Shown: positions 1 to 5,206 of the stretch, one piece after another
Position numbering within the stretch: position 1 is the first letter of the stretch
How the letters are laid out: every line of letters starts with the position of its first letter
Source: Clostridia bacterium
Lineage (GTDB): Bacteria > Bacillota > Clostridia > Oscillospirales > CAG-272
Length of the DNA stretch: 5,206 nt
NCBI GenBank assembly: GCA_024408015.1
Contig: JAKSVJ010000102.1
Span: 1 to 5,206, forward strand
Direction of reading: 5' to 3'
Notes under the pieces: model-generated
Database searches by the model: none
Told to the model about the DNA's origin: nothing
What the model saw: the letters and a program-made list of their open reading frames with translations, nothing else
Program-made: the position numbers and the translations under genes

Positions 1-153
1 CTTCATGATTTCTGTTCGTCAGGCCAGTGATTTGCCTCCAGCTTCCTTCAGATTCCCGATTACTCGGGACACCCTTGCTCTTGGCTATATCCTTCCCGCT
101 GTCGGGCGGATTGGGGACTTCCACCCCTTGAAACATGCGCCCGCTGGGCGCAC
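1..153 (-). mobile_element. Group IIC intron, 5' end (domain I), continues beyond the left edge
   Basis: Read on the minus strand, the element begins at 153 with GTGCGCCC, a good match to the bacterial group II 5' consensus GUGYG. It folds at once into an 8-bp stem (GTGCGCCC with GGGCGCAT around an AGC loop). Farther in come the blocks GCAAGGGTGTCC, GGAATCTGAAGGAAGC and CTGACGAACAGAAATCATGAAG-like sequence. I recognise their order and spacing from domain I of group IIC introns such as the Oceanobacillus iheyensis ribozyme. GC content is about 57%, against roughly 40% for the neighbouring operon, which fits an acquired element. Only the 5' part is visible. Domains II-VI, any intron-encoded reverse transcriptase/maturase and the 3' splice site lie outside, so I cannot tell whether the copy is intact or truncated. 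The position just after a terminator hairpin supports class C. The class is assigned from remembered sequence similarity, not from a search. Confidence 0.88.
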
Positions 154-163
154 TACAATAAAA

Positions 164-193
164 TAAAACACGAGCCATTCAGCTCGTGTTTTA
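164..193 (-). terminator. Rho-independent terminator of the hyd operon and intron target hairpin
   Basis: A perfect 12-bp stem is formed by 164-175 and 182-193 around a 6-nt loop. In minus-strand transcription the hairpin core is ACACGAGC/GCTCGTGT, followed by a T-rich tail (TTTTATTTTATTGTA) down to 154. It lies about 80 nt after the hydA stop codon, so it should end the hydCBA transcript. The plus-strand side is also followed by a short T run, so weak bidirectional action is possible. The group IIC intron starts right after the tail, so this hairpin probably served as the insertion target as well. Confidence 0.9.
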
Positions 194-274
194 ATAAGCA
201 CATTAAATAGTAGTTTATCGCCATTCACCATTTCATTGTTTTTTGCTAAAAACTCAAAAATGTCGATTAAACAA

Positions 275-2014
275 TTAATATTTCTTTCTAGCTGTATATG
301 TAGTATGCAACAAGCTATGAGCTTTTGCCTTACCAGGAGCTTCTAGATAATCATCGTAGAGAGACTGAACTATTGGGTTCTCATGTGAAAGTCTGAGGCT
401 GCCTTCTTTATCAGCATTGTAAAGAACAGATGCACGTTTTGATTTGAGTTCGCTATAGTTTCTAACGCTATCACTTTGTACTGGCTGACCACCACCGTTA
501 ATACAACCGCCTGGACAAGCCATGATTTCAACGAACAAATATTTCTTTTCTCCGCTCTTAATCATTTCGATTACTTTTCTAGCATTAGCTAAACCTGATG
601 CTACGCATACATCAACTTCAGTACCAGCTATCTTATATGTTGCTTCCTTGATTCCTGACATACCACGTACATCCATGAATTCAAGTTTTTCATTTGTTCC
701 ATCAAGAATATTAGCTGCTGTTCTAAGAGCTGCTTCCATAACACCACCTGATGCACCAAAGATAGCACCTGCACCTGAACCAACTGCAAATGGGTTATCA
801 AATTCTGCATCTGGTATATCTTTAAATGCAATACCTGCACCTTTGATCATTCTTGAAAGTTCTCTTGTTGTGATAGCAACATCAACATCAGCAATTCCTG
901 CATTTGAAAGTTCTGGACGAGATACTTCAAATTTCTTTGCAGTACAAGGAATAACACTGACAACAAACATATCCTTAGGATCAATGTTGTTCTTCTGGCA
1001 ATAGTAGCTCTTAAGAAGTGCACCGAACATTTCCTGAGGTGATTTACATGTTGAAAGATTTGGCAACAATTCTGGATAATTATGTTCACAGAATTTAATC
1101 CAACCTGGGCAACAAGATGTAAACATTGGAATTGGCTTATCTGTCTTGAGTCTATCAAGAAGTTCGTTAGCTTCTTCCATAATTGTAAGGTCTGCTGTAA
1201 GGTTCATGTTATATACTTCAACATTTCCAAGCATCTTGATAGCGTTAACCATCTTACCTTCAACATTTGTGCCAACTGGCATGCCGAAGCATTCACCAAG
1301 AGTAGCAGCAATTGAAGGAGCTGTGAAGAAGACAACCTTTTTTGAAGGATCTGCAATTGCATCCCAAACCTGATCGATATTACTCTTTTCATAGAGCGCA
1401 CCTACAGGACAAGAAACGATACACTGTCCACAACCCACACATGATGTTGAAGCAAGGCCAATATCAAATGGAGAACCAACGTGTACATCAAATCCTCTTC
1501 TAATCTGACCGATTGCACCAACTGACTGAACTTTGTTACATGTTGCTACGCAACGCAAACACTGGATACATTTATTATTATCTCTAACAACATATGGAGC
1601 TGAATCATCAATTTTATAAATTGGTTCTTCACCCTTGAAACGATCTTCATCAATTGCATAGTCATATGCAAGTTTCTGCAATTCACAGTTATTTCCTCTC
1701 ACACATGAAAGACATTTCTTGTGGTGAGTAGAAAGAATCAATTCAATAGTTGTTTTTCTTGAAGCTCTTACAGCTGGAGTATTTGTTAATACTTCCATAC
1801 CCTCTTCAACAGGGTATACACATGAAGCAACAAGACCACGTCTACCAACGATTTCTACAACGCAAACACGGCAAGCACCGATGCAGTTTACGTCTTTAAG
1901 GTAACAGAGTGAAGGAATTTCAATATTAGCCATTTTAGCAGCCTGGAGAATTGTAGTTCCTTCTGGTACAGTTACTGGAATATTGTTAATTTTTAAATTA
2001 ATCATTTTTTTCAT
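275..2014 (-). CDS. hydA: [FeFe]-hydrogenase catalytic subunit HydA
   Basis: This is the cytoplasmic catalytic subunit, which interconverts protons, electrons and H2 at the H-cluster. At 579 aa it is close to Clostridium pasteurianum CpI in size and layout. Domains in order: a plant-type 2Fe-2S domain (about 1-80; C37, C48, C51, C65); a His-Cys3 4Fe-4S site (H97, C101, C104, C110); two ferredoxin-type 4Fe-4S sites (C149/C152/C155/C159 and C192/C195/C198/C202); the catalytic H domain (about 225-510); and a C-terminal small-subunit-like segment (about 520-575). The H-cluster motifs are TSCCPGW (299-305; C301 the likely proton relay, C302 a ligand), IPCTAKK (355-361; C357 a ligand) and EIMACPGGCINGGGQP (496-511; C500 and C504 ligands). 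All expected cluster ligands are present, so it should be active. The usual Met of the second motif is Ile355. The ATG at 2014 is preferred because GGTGA lies 6 nt upstream; a second ATG three codons in is placed less well. Co-transcription with hydC and hydB marks it as the trimeric NAD/ferredoxin-linked type, not a stand-alone ferredoxin hydrogenase. Confidence 0.97.
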   Translation of the reverse strand: MKKMINLKINNIPVTVPEGTTILQAAKMANIEIPSLCYLKDVNCIGACRVCVVEIVGRRGLVASCVYPVEEGMEVLTNTPAVRASRKTTIELILSTHHKKCLSCVRGNNCELQKLAYDYAIDEDRFKGEEPIYKIDDSAPYVVRDNNKCIQCLRCVATCNKVQSVGAIGQIRRGFDVHVGSPFDIGLASTSCVGCGQCIVSCPVGALYEKSNIDQVWDAIADPSKKVVFFTAPSIAATLGECFGMPVGTNVEGKMVNAIKMLGNVEVYNMNLTADLTIMEEANELLDRLKTDKPIPMFTSCCPGWIKFCEHNYPELLPNLSTCKSPQEMFGALLKSYYCQKNNIDPKDMFVVSVIPCTAKKFEVSRPELSNAGIADVDVAITTRELSRMIKGAGIAFKDIPDAEFDNPFAVGSGAGAIFGASGGVMEAALRTAANILDGTNEKLEFMDVRGMSGIKEATYKIAGTEVDVCVASGLANARKVIEMIKSGEKKYLFVEIMACPGGCINGGGQPVQSDSVRNYSELKSKRASVLYNADKEGSLRLSHENPIVQSLYDDYLEAPGKAKAHSLLHTTYTARKKY

Positions 2015-2026
2015 ATTAGTTCACCA

Positions 2027-3922
2027 TTATTCTTTCACTATAGCGTTAAACTTACAGTTCTGCATACAGAGACCACACTTGATACACTTATCTGTATCGA
2101 TAACATGAGGTTCCTTAACAGTACCACTAATAGCTTTAACTGGGCAGTTTCTAGCACACAAAGTACAACCTTTACATTTGTCTGCAACGATTCTGTAACG
2201 CAATAAGTCTTTACATTTCTTAGCTGGACATCTCTTGTCTACAATGTGAGCAATGTATTCTTCTCTAAAGTATTTAAGTGTTGAAACAACTGGGTTAGAA
2301 GCTGTCTGACCAAGAGCGCAAAGACATGAAACACGCATATGTGATGCAAGTTCTTCGATCTTATCAAGGTCATCCATTGTTCCCTTACCTGAAGTGATTT
2401 TTTCAAGCAATTGGAGAAGTCTTCTTGTACCAATACGACAAGGTGAACACTTACCACATGACTCATCACAAGCGAATTCAAGATAGAACTTAGCGATATC
2501 TACCATACATGTATCCTCATCCATGACGATAAGACCACCAGAACCCATCATTGAACCTATAGCTTGCAAGCTTTCATAGTCAATAGGAGTGTCAATATGA
2601 ACTGAAGGGATACAACCACCTGAAGGACCACCTGTCTGAGCAGCCTTAAATTTCTTTCCGTTAGGGATGCCACCACCGATTTCTTCGATGATTTCTCTTA
2701 GTGTTGTTCCCATTGGAACTTCAACAAGACCAACGTTTGTAATCTTACCACCAACAGCGAATACTTTTGTTCCCTTTGATGTAGCTGTACCAATTGAAGA
2801 ATACCAATCAGCACCCTTCAAAATGATTTGAGCGACGTTAGCATATGTTTCAACGTTATTAAGAACAGTTGGTTTACCAAACAAACCTTTTACAGCTGGG
2901 AATGGTGGACGTGGACGTGGTTCACCACGTTTACCTTCAATAGATGTCATGAGGGCTGTTTCCTCACCACATACGAACGCACCGGCACCAAGTCTAATTT
3001 CAAGGTTAAAGTCAAAACCTGTTCCAAAAATATTCTTACCAAGCAAACCATATTCATTTGCTTGTGCAATAGCAATCTTAAGTCTCTGAACGGCAATAGG
3101 ATATTCAGCACGAACATAGATATATCCCTGGTTTGCACCAATTGTATAACCGGCAATTGCCATTGCTTCAATTACAGAATGTGGGTCACCTTCCAAGATT
3201 GAACGGTCCATGAATGCACCTGGGTCACCTTCGTCGGCATTACAACATACATATTTAATATCGCTCTTTGAAGCTTTACAGAAAGCCCATTTTTTACCTG
3301 TTGGGAATCCCGCACCACCACGGCCACGAAGACCTGAAGCAAGCATTGTTTCAATAACTTCATCCTGGCTCATTGATGTCAAGACTTTGTGCAAAGCCTG
3401 ATAACCATCAAGAGCAATATATTCTTCTATATTTTCTGGATCAATTACACCACAGTTTTTAAGAGCAATACGCATCTGTTTTTTGTAGAAACGAGTTTCA
3501 TTCAATGGAAGAACTTCTGTTTCACTCTTTACTGTTTCTGGGTAAAGAAGATCTGTACAAATCTTGCCCTGAATGATGTGTTCGTCAATGATACGTTTTG
3601 CACCTTCTGGTGTTGTCTGTGAATAGAATGCACCTTCTGGATATACGATTACGACTGGGCCTAAAGCACAAAGACCAAAACAACCTGTCTTTACAACAAG
3701 TACATCCGTAAGACCTTTTTCAGCAATTTCAGCCTCGAGAGCATCAACAACCTTATGGCTTCCTGATGATGTACAACCTGTACCACCACAAACCAAAATT
3801 TGTTTACGATATGCTGTGTGCTTAGCCATTTCTACGCCCTGCTCAGCAACGAGCTTACGTACCATAACTAATTCATTATTTTTGCTTTTAATTTCGTTAA
3901 GCTTATCAATAGTCATTTTCAC
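2027..3922 (-). CDS. hydB: HydB, NuoF-like FMN/NAD-binding subunit of the trimeric hydrogenase
   Basis: This flavoprotein subunit exchanges electrons between NAD(H), ferredoxin and HydA. In published structures of related HydABC complexes its FMN is the bifurcation site. The 631 residues hold: an N-terminal thioredoxin-like 2Fe-2S domain (C45, C50, C81, C85); the NuoF core with FMN/NADH motifs GLRGRGGAGFPTGKKW (197-212), CNADEGDPGAFMDR (227-240) and GAGAFVCGEETALM (312-325); an SLBB-like region (about 385-440); a NuoF-type 4Fe-4S site (C489, C492, C495, and C535 in LCALGQTA); and a C-terminal 2x[4Fe-4S] ferredoxin domain (C583/C586/C589/C593 and C613/C616/C619/C623). C472, H559, C565 and C570 are candidate ligands for the zinc site described in homologues; this is inference. 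The start is GTG at 3922: AGGAGG lies 7 nt upstream of it, against 13 nt for the in-frame ATG two codons later. Its SD lies inside the end of hydC and only 2 nt separate the genes, which suggests translational coupling. No required residue appears to be missing. Confidence 0.96.
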   Translation of the reverse strand: MKMTIDKLNEIKSKNNELVMVRKLVAEQGVEMAKHTAYRKQILVCGGTGCTSSGSHKVVDALEAEIAEKGLTDVLVVKTGCFGLCALGPVVIVYPEGAFYSQTTPEGAKRIIDEHIIQGKICTDLLYPETVKSETEVLPLNETRFYKKQMRIALKNCGVIDPENIEEYIALDGYQALHKVLTSMSQDEVIETMLASGLRGRGGAGFPTGKKWAFCKASKSDIKYVCCNADEGDPGAFMDRSILEGDPHSVIEAMAIAGYTIGANQGYIYVRAEYPIAVQRLKIAIAQANEYGLLGKNIFGTGFDFNLEIRLGAGAFVCGEETALMTSIEGKRGEPRPRPPFPAVKGLFGKPTVLNNVETYANVAQIILKGADWYSSIGTATSKGTKVFAVGGKITNVGLVEVPMGTTLREIIEEIGGGIPNGKKFKAAQTGGPSGGCIPSVHIDTPIDYESLQAIGSMMGSGGLIVMDEDTCMVDIAKFYLEFACDESCGKCSPCRIGTRRLLQLLEKITSGKGTMDDLDKIEELASHMRVSCLCALGQTASNPVVSTLKYFREEYIAHIVDKRCPAKKCKDLLRYRIVADKCKGCTLCARNCPVKAISGTVKEPHVIDTDKCIKCGLCMQNCKFNAIVKE

Positions 3923-3924
3923 GG

Positions 3925-4422
3925 TTAGTCCTCCTTAGCATAATAGGAATCAATAATTTCTACAGCTTTTTCTGGAGTACATTTACCATATACTTCGCCG
4001 TCAACTGTCATAACAGGAGCAAGACCACATGCACCTAAGCAACGACAACTTTCAATTGAGAACATGCCGTCTGGTGTGCATTCGCCAGCTTTAATTCCGA
4101 GTTTTTCTTCAATGGCTGCAAGGATCTTGTCTGCGCCTTTTACGTAGCATGCTGTTCCCAAACATACACTGATTATATGTTCTCCCTTTGGATTCAAAGA
4201 GAACTGAGAATAGAAAGTTGCAACGCCAAATACTTCACTTAGAGGTACATTCATTCCTTCAGCAATAATCTTTTGAACTTCCAATGGCAAATAGCCATAG
4301 ATATTCTGTGCTTCTTGCAAAACTGGCATCAACCCGCCTGGCTGATCCTTGTGATTTGCAATCACTTTTTTCAGTTCACGCTCTTGTTTAGCAGTGCCCT
4401 TAAAAACATTTGTGTTTTCCAT
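3925..4422 (-). CDS. hydC: HydC, NuoE-like 2Fe-2S subunit of the trimeric hydrogenase
   Basis: This is the small thioredoxin-fold subunit, equivalent to the 24-kDa NuoE of complex I, which binds next to HydB and completes the cytoplasmic NAD/ferredoxin-linked hydrogenase. It is 165 aa long, the usual NuoE length. An N-terminal helical part (about 10-70; GGLMPVLQEAQNIYGYLP, then VPLSEVFGVATFYSQF) precedes the 2Fe-2S domain with C87-x4-C92 and C128-x3-C132 (CLGTAC and CLGAC). An extra C126 lies just before the second pair. The ATG at 4422 follows AAGGTGA with a 4-nt gap, and no better start lies upstream. It is the first gene of the operon, about 60 nt after the predicted transcription start, and ends 2 nt before hydB. 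NuoE proteins also occur in NAD-dependent formate dehydrogenases and complex I, but the hydB and hydA neighbours settle the assignment. Confidence 0.95.
   Translation of the reverse strand: MENTNVFKGTAKQERELKKVIANHKDQPGGLMPVLQEAQNIYGYLPLEVQKIIAEGMNVPLSEVFGVATFYSQFSLNPKGEHIISVCLGTACYVKGADKILAAIEEKLGIKAGECTPDGMFSIESCRCLGACGLAPVMTVDGEVYGKCTPEKAVEIIDSYYAKED
3930..3935 (-). promoter_or_regulatory. Ribosome binding site of hydB, inside hydC
   Basis: A perfect AGGAGG on the minus strand overlaps the last codons of hydC, before its TAA stop at 3925-3927. Its 7-nt spacing favours GTG at 3922-3920 over the ATG at 3916-3914. Ribosomes finishing hydC would sit on this site, which fits coupled translation of the two subunits. 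Confidence 0.85.
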
Positions 4423-4470
4423 AAAATCACCTTTTTTATTCTTTATTCGATTTTACATATTTATCGACCT

Positions 4471-4493
4471 TATAGTTTTATCATAAAATTATA
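4471..4493. repeat. AT-rich palindrome over the hyd -10 box and start site
   Basis: TATAGTTTTA (4471-4480) and TAAAATTATA (4484-4493) are inverted copies with one mismatched pair around a 3-bp centre (TCA). The right arm contains the hyd -10 box in full, and the centre lies near the predicted start site. It may be a second operator, or a by-product of AT-rich promoter sequence. Its sequence differs from the GTTTACA palindrome, so it would probably bind a different protein. Confidence 0.4.
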
Positions 4494-4516
4494 TGTGTTT
4501 CAGTTTACATTTTCAA
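4488..4516 (-). promoter_or_regulatory. Sigma-70/SigA-type promoter of hydCBA
   Basis: On the minus strand, TTGAAA (4516-4511) and a perfect TATAAT (4493-4488) are separated by exactly 17 nt. Transcription would start around 4481-4484, leaving a leader of about 60 nt before the hydC ATG. The -35 box lies wholly inside the 25-bp palindrome at 4503-4527, and the -10 box lies in the palindrome at 4471-4493, so both could be blocked by bound protein. The start site is predicted, not measured. Confidence 0.8.
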
Positions 4517-4527
4517 AAAGTGTAAAC
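4503..4527. promoter_or_regulatory. Probable operator: interrupted palindrome over the hyd -35 box
   Basis: GTTTACA (4503-4509) and TGTAAAC (4521-4527) form a perfect 7-bp inverted repeat with an 11-bp spacer. TTT (4511-4513) and AAA (4517-4519) extend the symmetry inside the spacer, so only two position pairs break the 25-bp dyad centred on 4515. Length and dyad form suit a TetR-family dimer or pair of dimers. It covers the whole hyd -35 box and ends 6 bp before the regulator's probable -35, so one bound protein could repress hydCBA and affect its own gene. That the neighbouring TetR protein is the binder is inference from position. The motif does not resemble the clostridial Rex consensus. 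Confidence 0.68.
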
Positions 4528-4533
4528 AAACAG

Positions 4534-4561
4534 TTGCGTTTTTGAAAAAAATTGGTATAAT
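4534..4561 (+). promoter_or_regulatory. Promoter of the divergent TetR-family regulator
   Basis: A perfect TATAAT (4556-4561) is preceded by TGG, giving an extended -10 (TGNTATAAT). The best -35 candidate is TTGCGT (4534-4539), 16 nt upstream, which matches TTGACA at only three positions; the extended -10 may make up for it. Transcription would begin near 4568, giving a leader of about 24 nt to the ATG at 4592. Confidence 0.7.
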
Positions 4562-4581
4562 GATCGTGTAATATCATTTGT

Positions 4582-4587
4582 GGGAGA
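4582..4587 (+). promoter_or_regulatory. Ribosome binding site that sets the regulator start
   Basis: GGGAGA lies just upstream of the ATG at 4592, with the GGAG core 5 nt away. It overlaps the in-frame GTG at 4580-4582, so that GTG cannot use it. This places the start at 4592, four codons inside the longest open frame. Confidence 0.75.
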
Positions 4588-4591
4588 ATGT

Positions 4592-5206
4592 ATGGTTAGT
4601 AGATTTACGAAAAACTATTTTGCTCAATTCAAAGAAGCTTTGCTGACTGTAATGAAAACAAAGTCATTTGATGAAGTTCATGTAAAAGATATTTGCAATT
4701 GTGCTAAATTATCAAGGCAATATTTCTATAGATTCTATGTTGATAAAATAGATTTAGCTCGTGATATAATAACATGCGATATAGTTCAATCCCTTGAAGG
4801 AAATGTAAACTTCAAAAACTCCATAAACTATATAATTGGCGCATATCAATCTAACCTTTGGTATTACAAATTATTCTTTACATCAAAAAACTACCATGAT
4901 TTCTCTCACTTGTTTCATAGACTTGGAAAAGCCATGCTATACGCTTTGTTCAATAGTTCATATCAAGAAATGACAAAAGAGCAAATTGATGCCATTGATT
5001 TTTATTTATATGGCATTACCACAATTATTACAGAATGCATAATTCATGATAAGTCACTTGATGTTCAAGCTTTGGATAGACAATTTTTGGTCTCCATGCC
5101 ACAGTGTATTCAATCATTAAAGACTGAAGAAATAACAAAAGACCAATATATATATAGAATAGAAAAAGAATTGAAATTAATTAGAGAAGAACTAGAATTG
5201 AGGTAA
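4592..5206 (+). CDS. TetR-family transcriptional regulator (DhaS-like C-terminal domain), probable hyd regulator
   Basis: This is a complete 204-aa protein ending in TAA at the last base of the window. Residues about 8-58 form a TetR-type helix-turn-helix; VKDICNCAKLSRQYFYRFYVDKIDL-like sequence (31-55) contains the recognition helix SRQYFYRFY and the conserved DK-x-DL that follows. The rest is helical and fits the TetR_C_8 group, in which the C-terminal domain of DhaS and many Firmicutes regulators falls, with a charged, possibly coiled-coil end (about 183-204). There are five cysteines (C35, C37, C62, C149, C172), two of them as CNC in the HTH. It is transcribed away from hydCBA across a shared promoter region with an operator-like palindrome, so it probably represses the hydrogenase and perhaps itself. 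The ligand is unknown. The family call is firm; the target is inferred from position. Confidence 0.88.
   Translation: MVSRFTKNYFAQFKEALLTVMKTKSFDEVHVKDICNCAKLSRQYFYRFYVDKIDLARDIITCDIVQSLEGNVNFKNSINYIIGAYQSNLWYYKLFFTSKNYHDFSHLFHRLGKAMLYALFNSSYQEMTKEQIDAIDFYLYGITTIITECIIHDKSLDVQALDRQFLVSMPQCIQSLKTEEITKDQYIYRIEKELKLIREELELR

Noticed and set aside
2..136. Open frame on the minus strand inside the intron (begins MFQGVEVPNPPDSGKD)
   Set aside because: This is structured group II intron RNA (domain I) that happens to stay open in one frame. Conservation here is at the RNA level, and similar spurious proteins are often annotated from such introns.
85..231. Small minus-strand open frame starting ATGGTGAATGGC and running through the terminator into the intron
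   Set aside because: It has no good ribosome binding site, it crosses the terminator hairpin and the intron boundary, and its translation shows no domain.
522..1004. 160-codon open frame on the plus strand opposite hydA
   Set aside because: It is the antisense shadow of the hydA catalytic domain, with low-complexity Ser/Thr/Ala/Pro-rich translation and no recognisable domain; hydA carries all the conserved motifs.
4447..4467. TCGAT/ATCGA inverted repeat in the hyd leader as a possible regulatory hairpin
   Set aside because: A 5-bp stem with an 11-nt loop is too weak, and no terminator or riboswitch-like structure follows it.
4559..4578. AATGAT/ATCATT inverted repeat between the regulator -10 box and its start codon
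   Set aside because: Only 6 bp per arm with an 8-bp spacer in AT-rich DNA; this is too weak to call an operator or a structured leader.
4423..4591. Rex operator for the hyd operon
   Set aside because: I looked for the TTGTTAA-N4-TTAACAA and TTGTGAA-N4-TTCACAA types and saw neither; the main palindrome has different arms and a longer spacer.
4580..4591. GTG at 4580 as the start of the TetR-family gene
   Set aside because: The ribosome binding site GGGAGA overlaps and follows this codon, while the ATG at 4592 is well placed relative to it and begins the family-like N-terminus.

Overview
The window looks like chromosomal DNA of an anaerobic, low-GC, fermentative Gram-positive bacterium (Bacillota, Clostridia-like or a related class). 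The grounds are AT-rich coding sequence (roughly 40% GC by eye), AGGAGG-type ribosome binding sites, a complete trimeric [FeFe]-hydrogenase operon of the NAD/ferredoxin-linked type, and the 5' end of a bacterial group IIC intron. Genus cannot be fixed from the sequence alone.

Layout, in the direction of transcription of the main operon (minus strand): the promoter lies near 4488-4516, followed by hydC (NuoE-like, 3925-4422), hydB (NuoF-like flavoprotein, 2027-3922) and hydA ([FeFe]-hydrogenase catalytic subunit, 275-2014). The genes are 2 and 12 nt apart, so they form one transcription unit. It ends in a rho-independent terminator at 164-193. Eleven nucleotides after that hairpin, at position 153, begins the 5' end of a group IIC intron that runs out of the window on the left. 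Its first 153 nt are about 57% GC, clearly richer than the operon. Group IIC introns are known to insert just downstream of terminator hairpins, and this is a clear example. The roughly 80 bases between the hydA stop and the terminator hold no gene that I can support.

To the right of hydC is a divergently transcribed TetR-family regulator (4592-5206, complete, 204 aa) with a DhaS-like C-terminal half. The 169-bp intergenic region holds a well-formed promoter for each direction. A 25-bp interrupted palindrome (GTTTACA-N11-TGTAAAC) covers the whole -35 box of the hyd promoter, and a second AT-rich palindrome covers its -10 box and probable start site. The simplest reading is a local repressor switch for the hydrogenase.

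How the parts work together: HydC and HydB carry the 2Fe-2S and 4Fe-4S clusters, FMN and the NAD site. HydA carries the ferredoxin-like cluster chain and the H-cluster. As a cytoplasmic complex they should couple NADH and reduced ferredoxin to H2, either producing it (confurcation) or, in reverse, oxidising it (bifurcation). The maturases HydE, HydF and HydG are not in the window and must lie elsewhere. I see no tRNA, rRNA, CRISPR array or riboswitch. The operon itself is a known system. The points most worth a second look are the dedicated TetR-type control and the intron sitting on the operon terminator.
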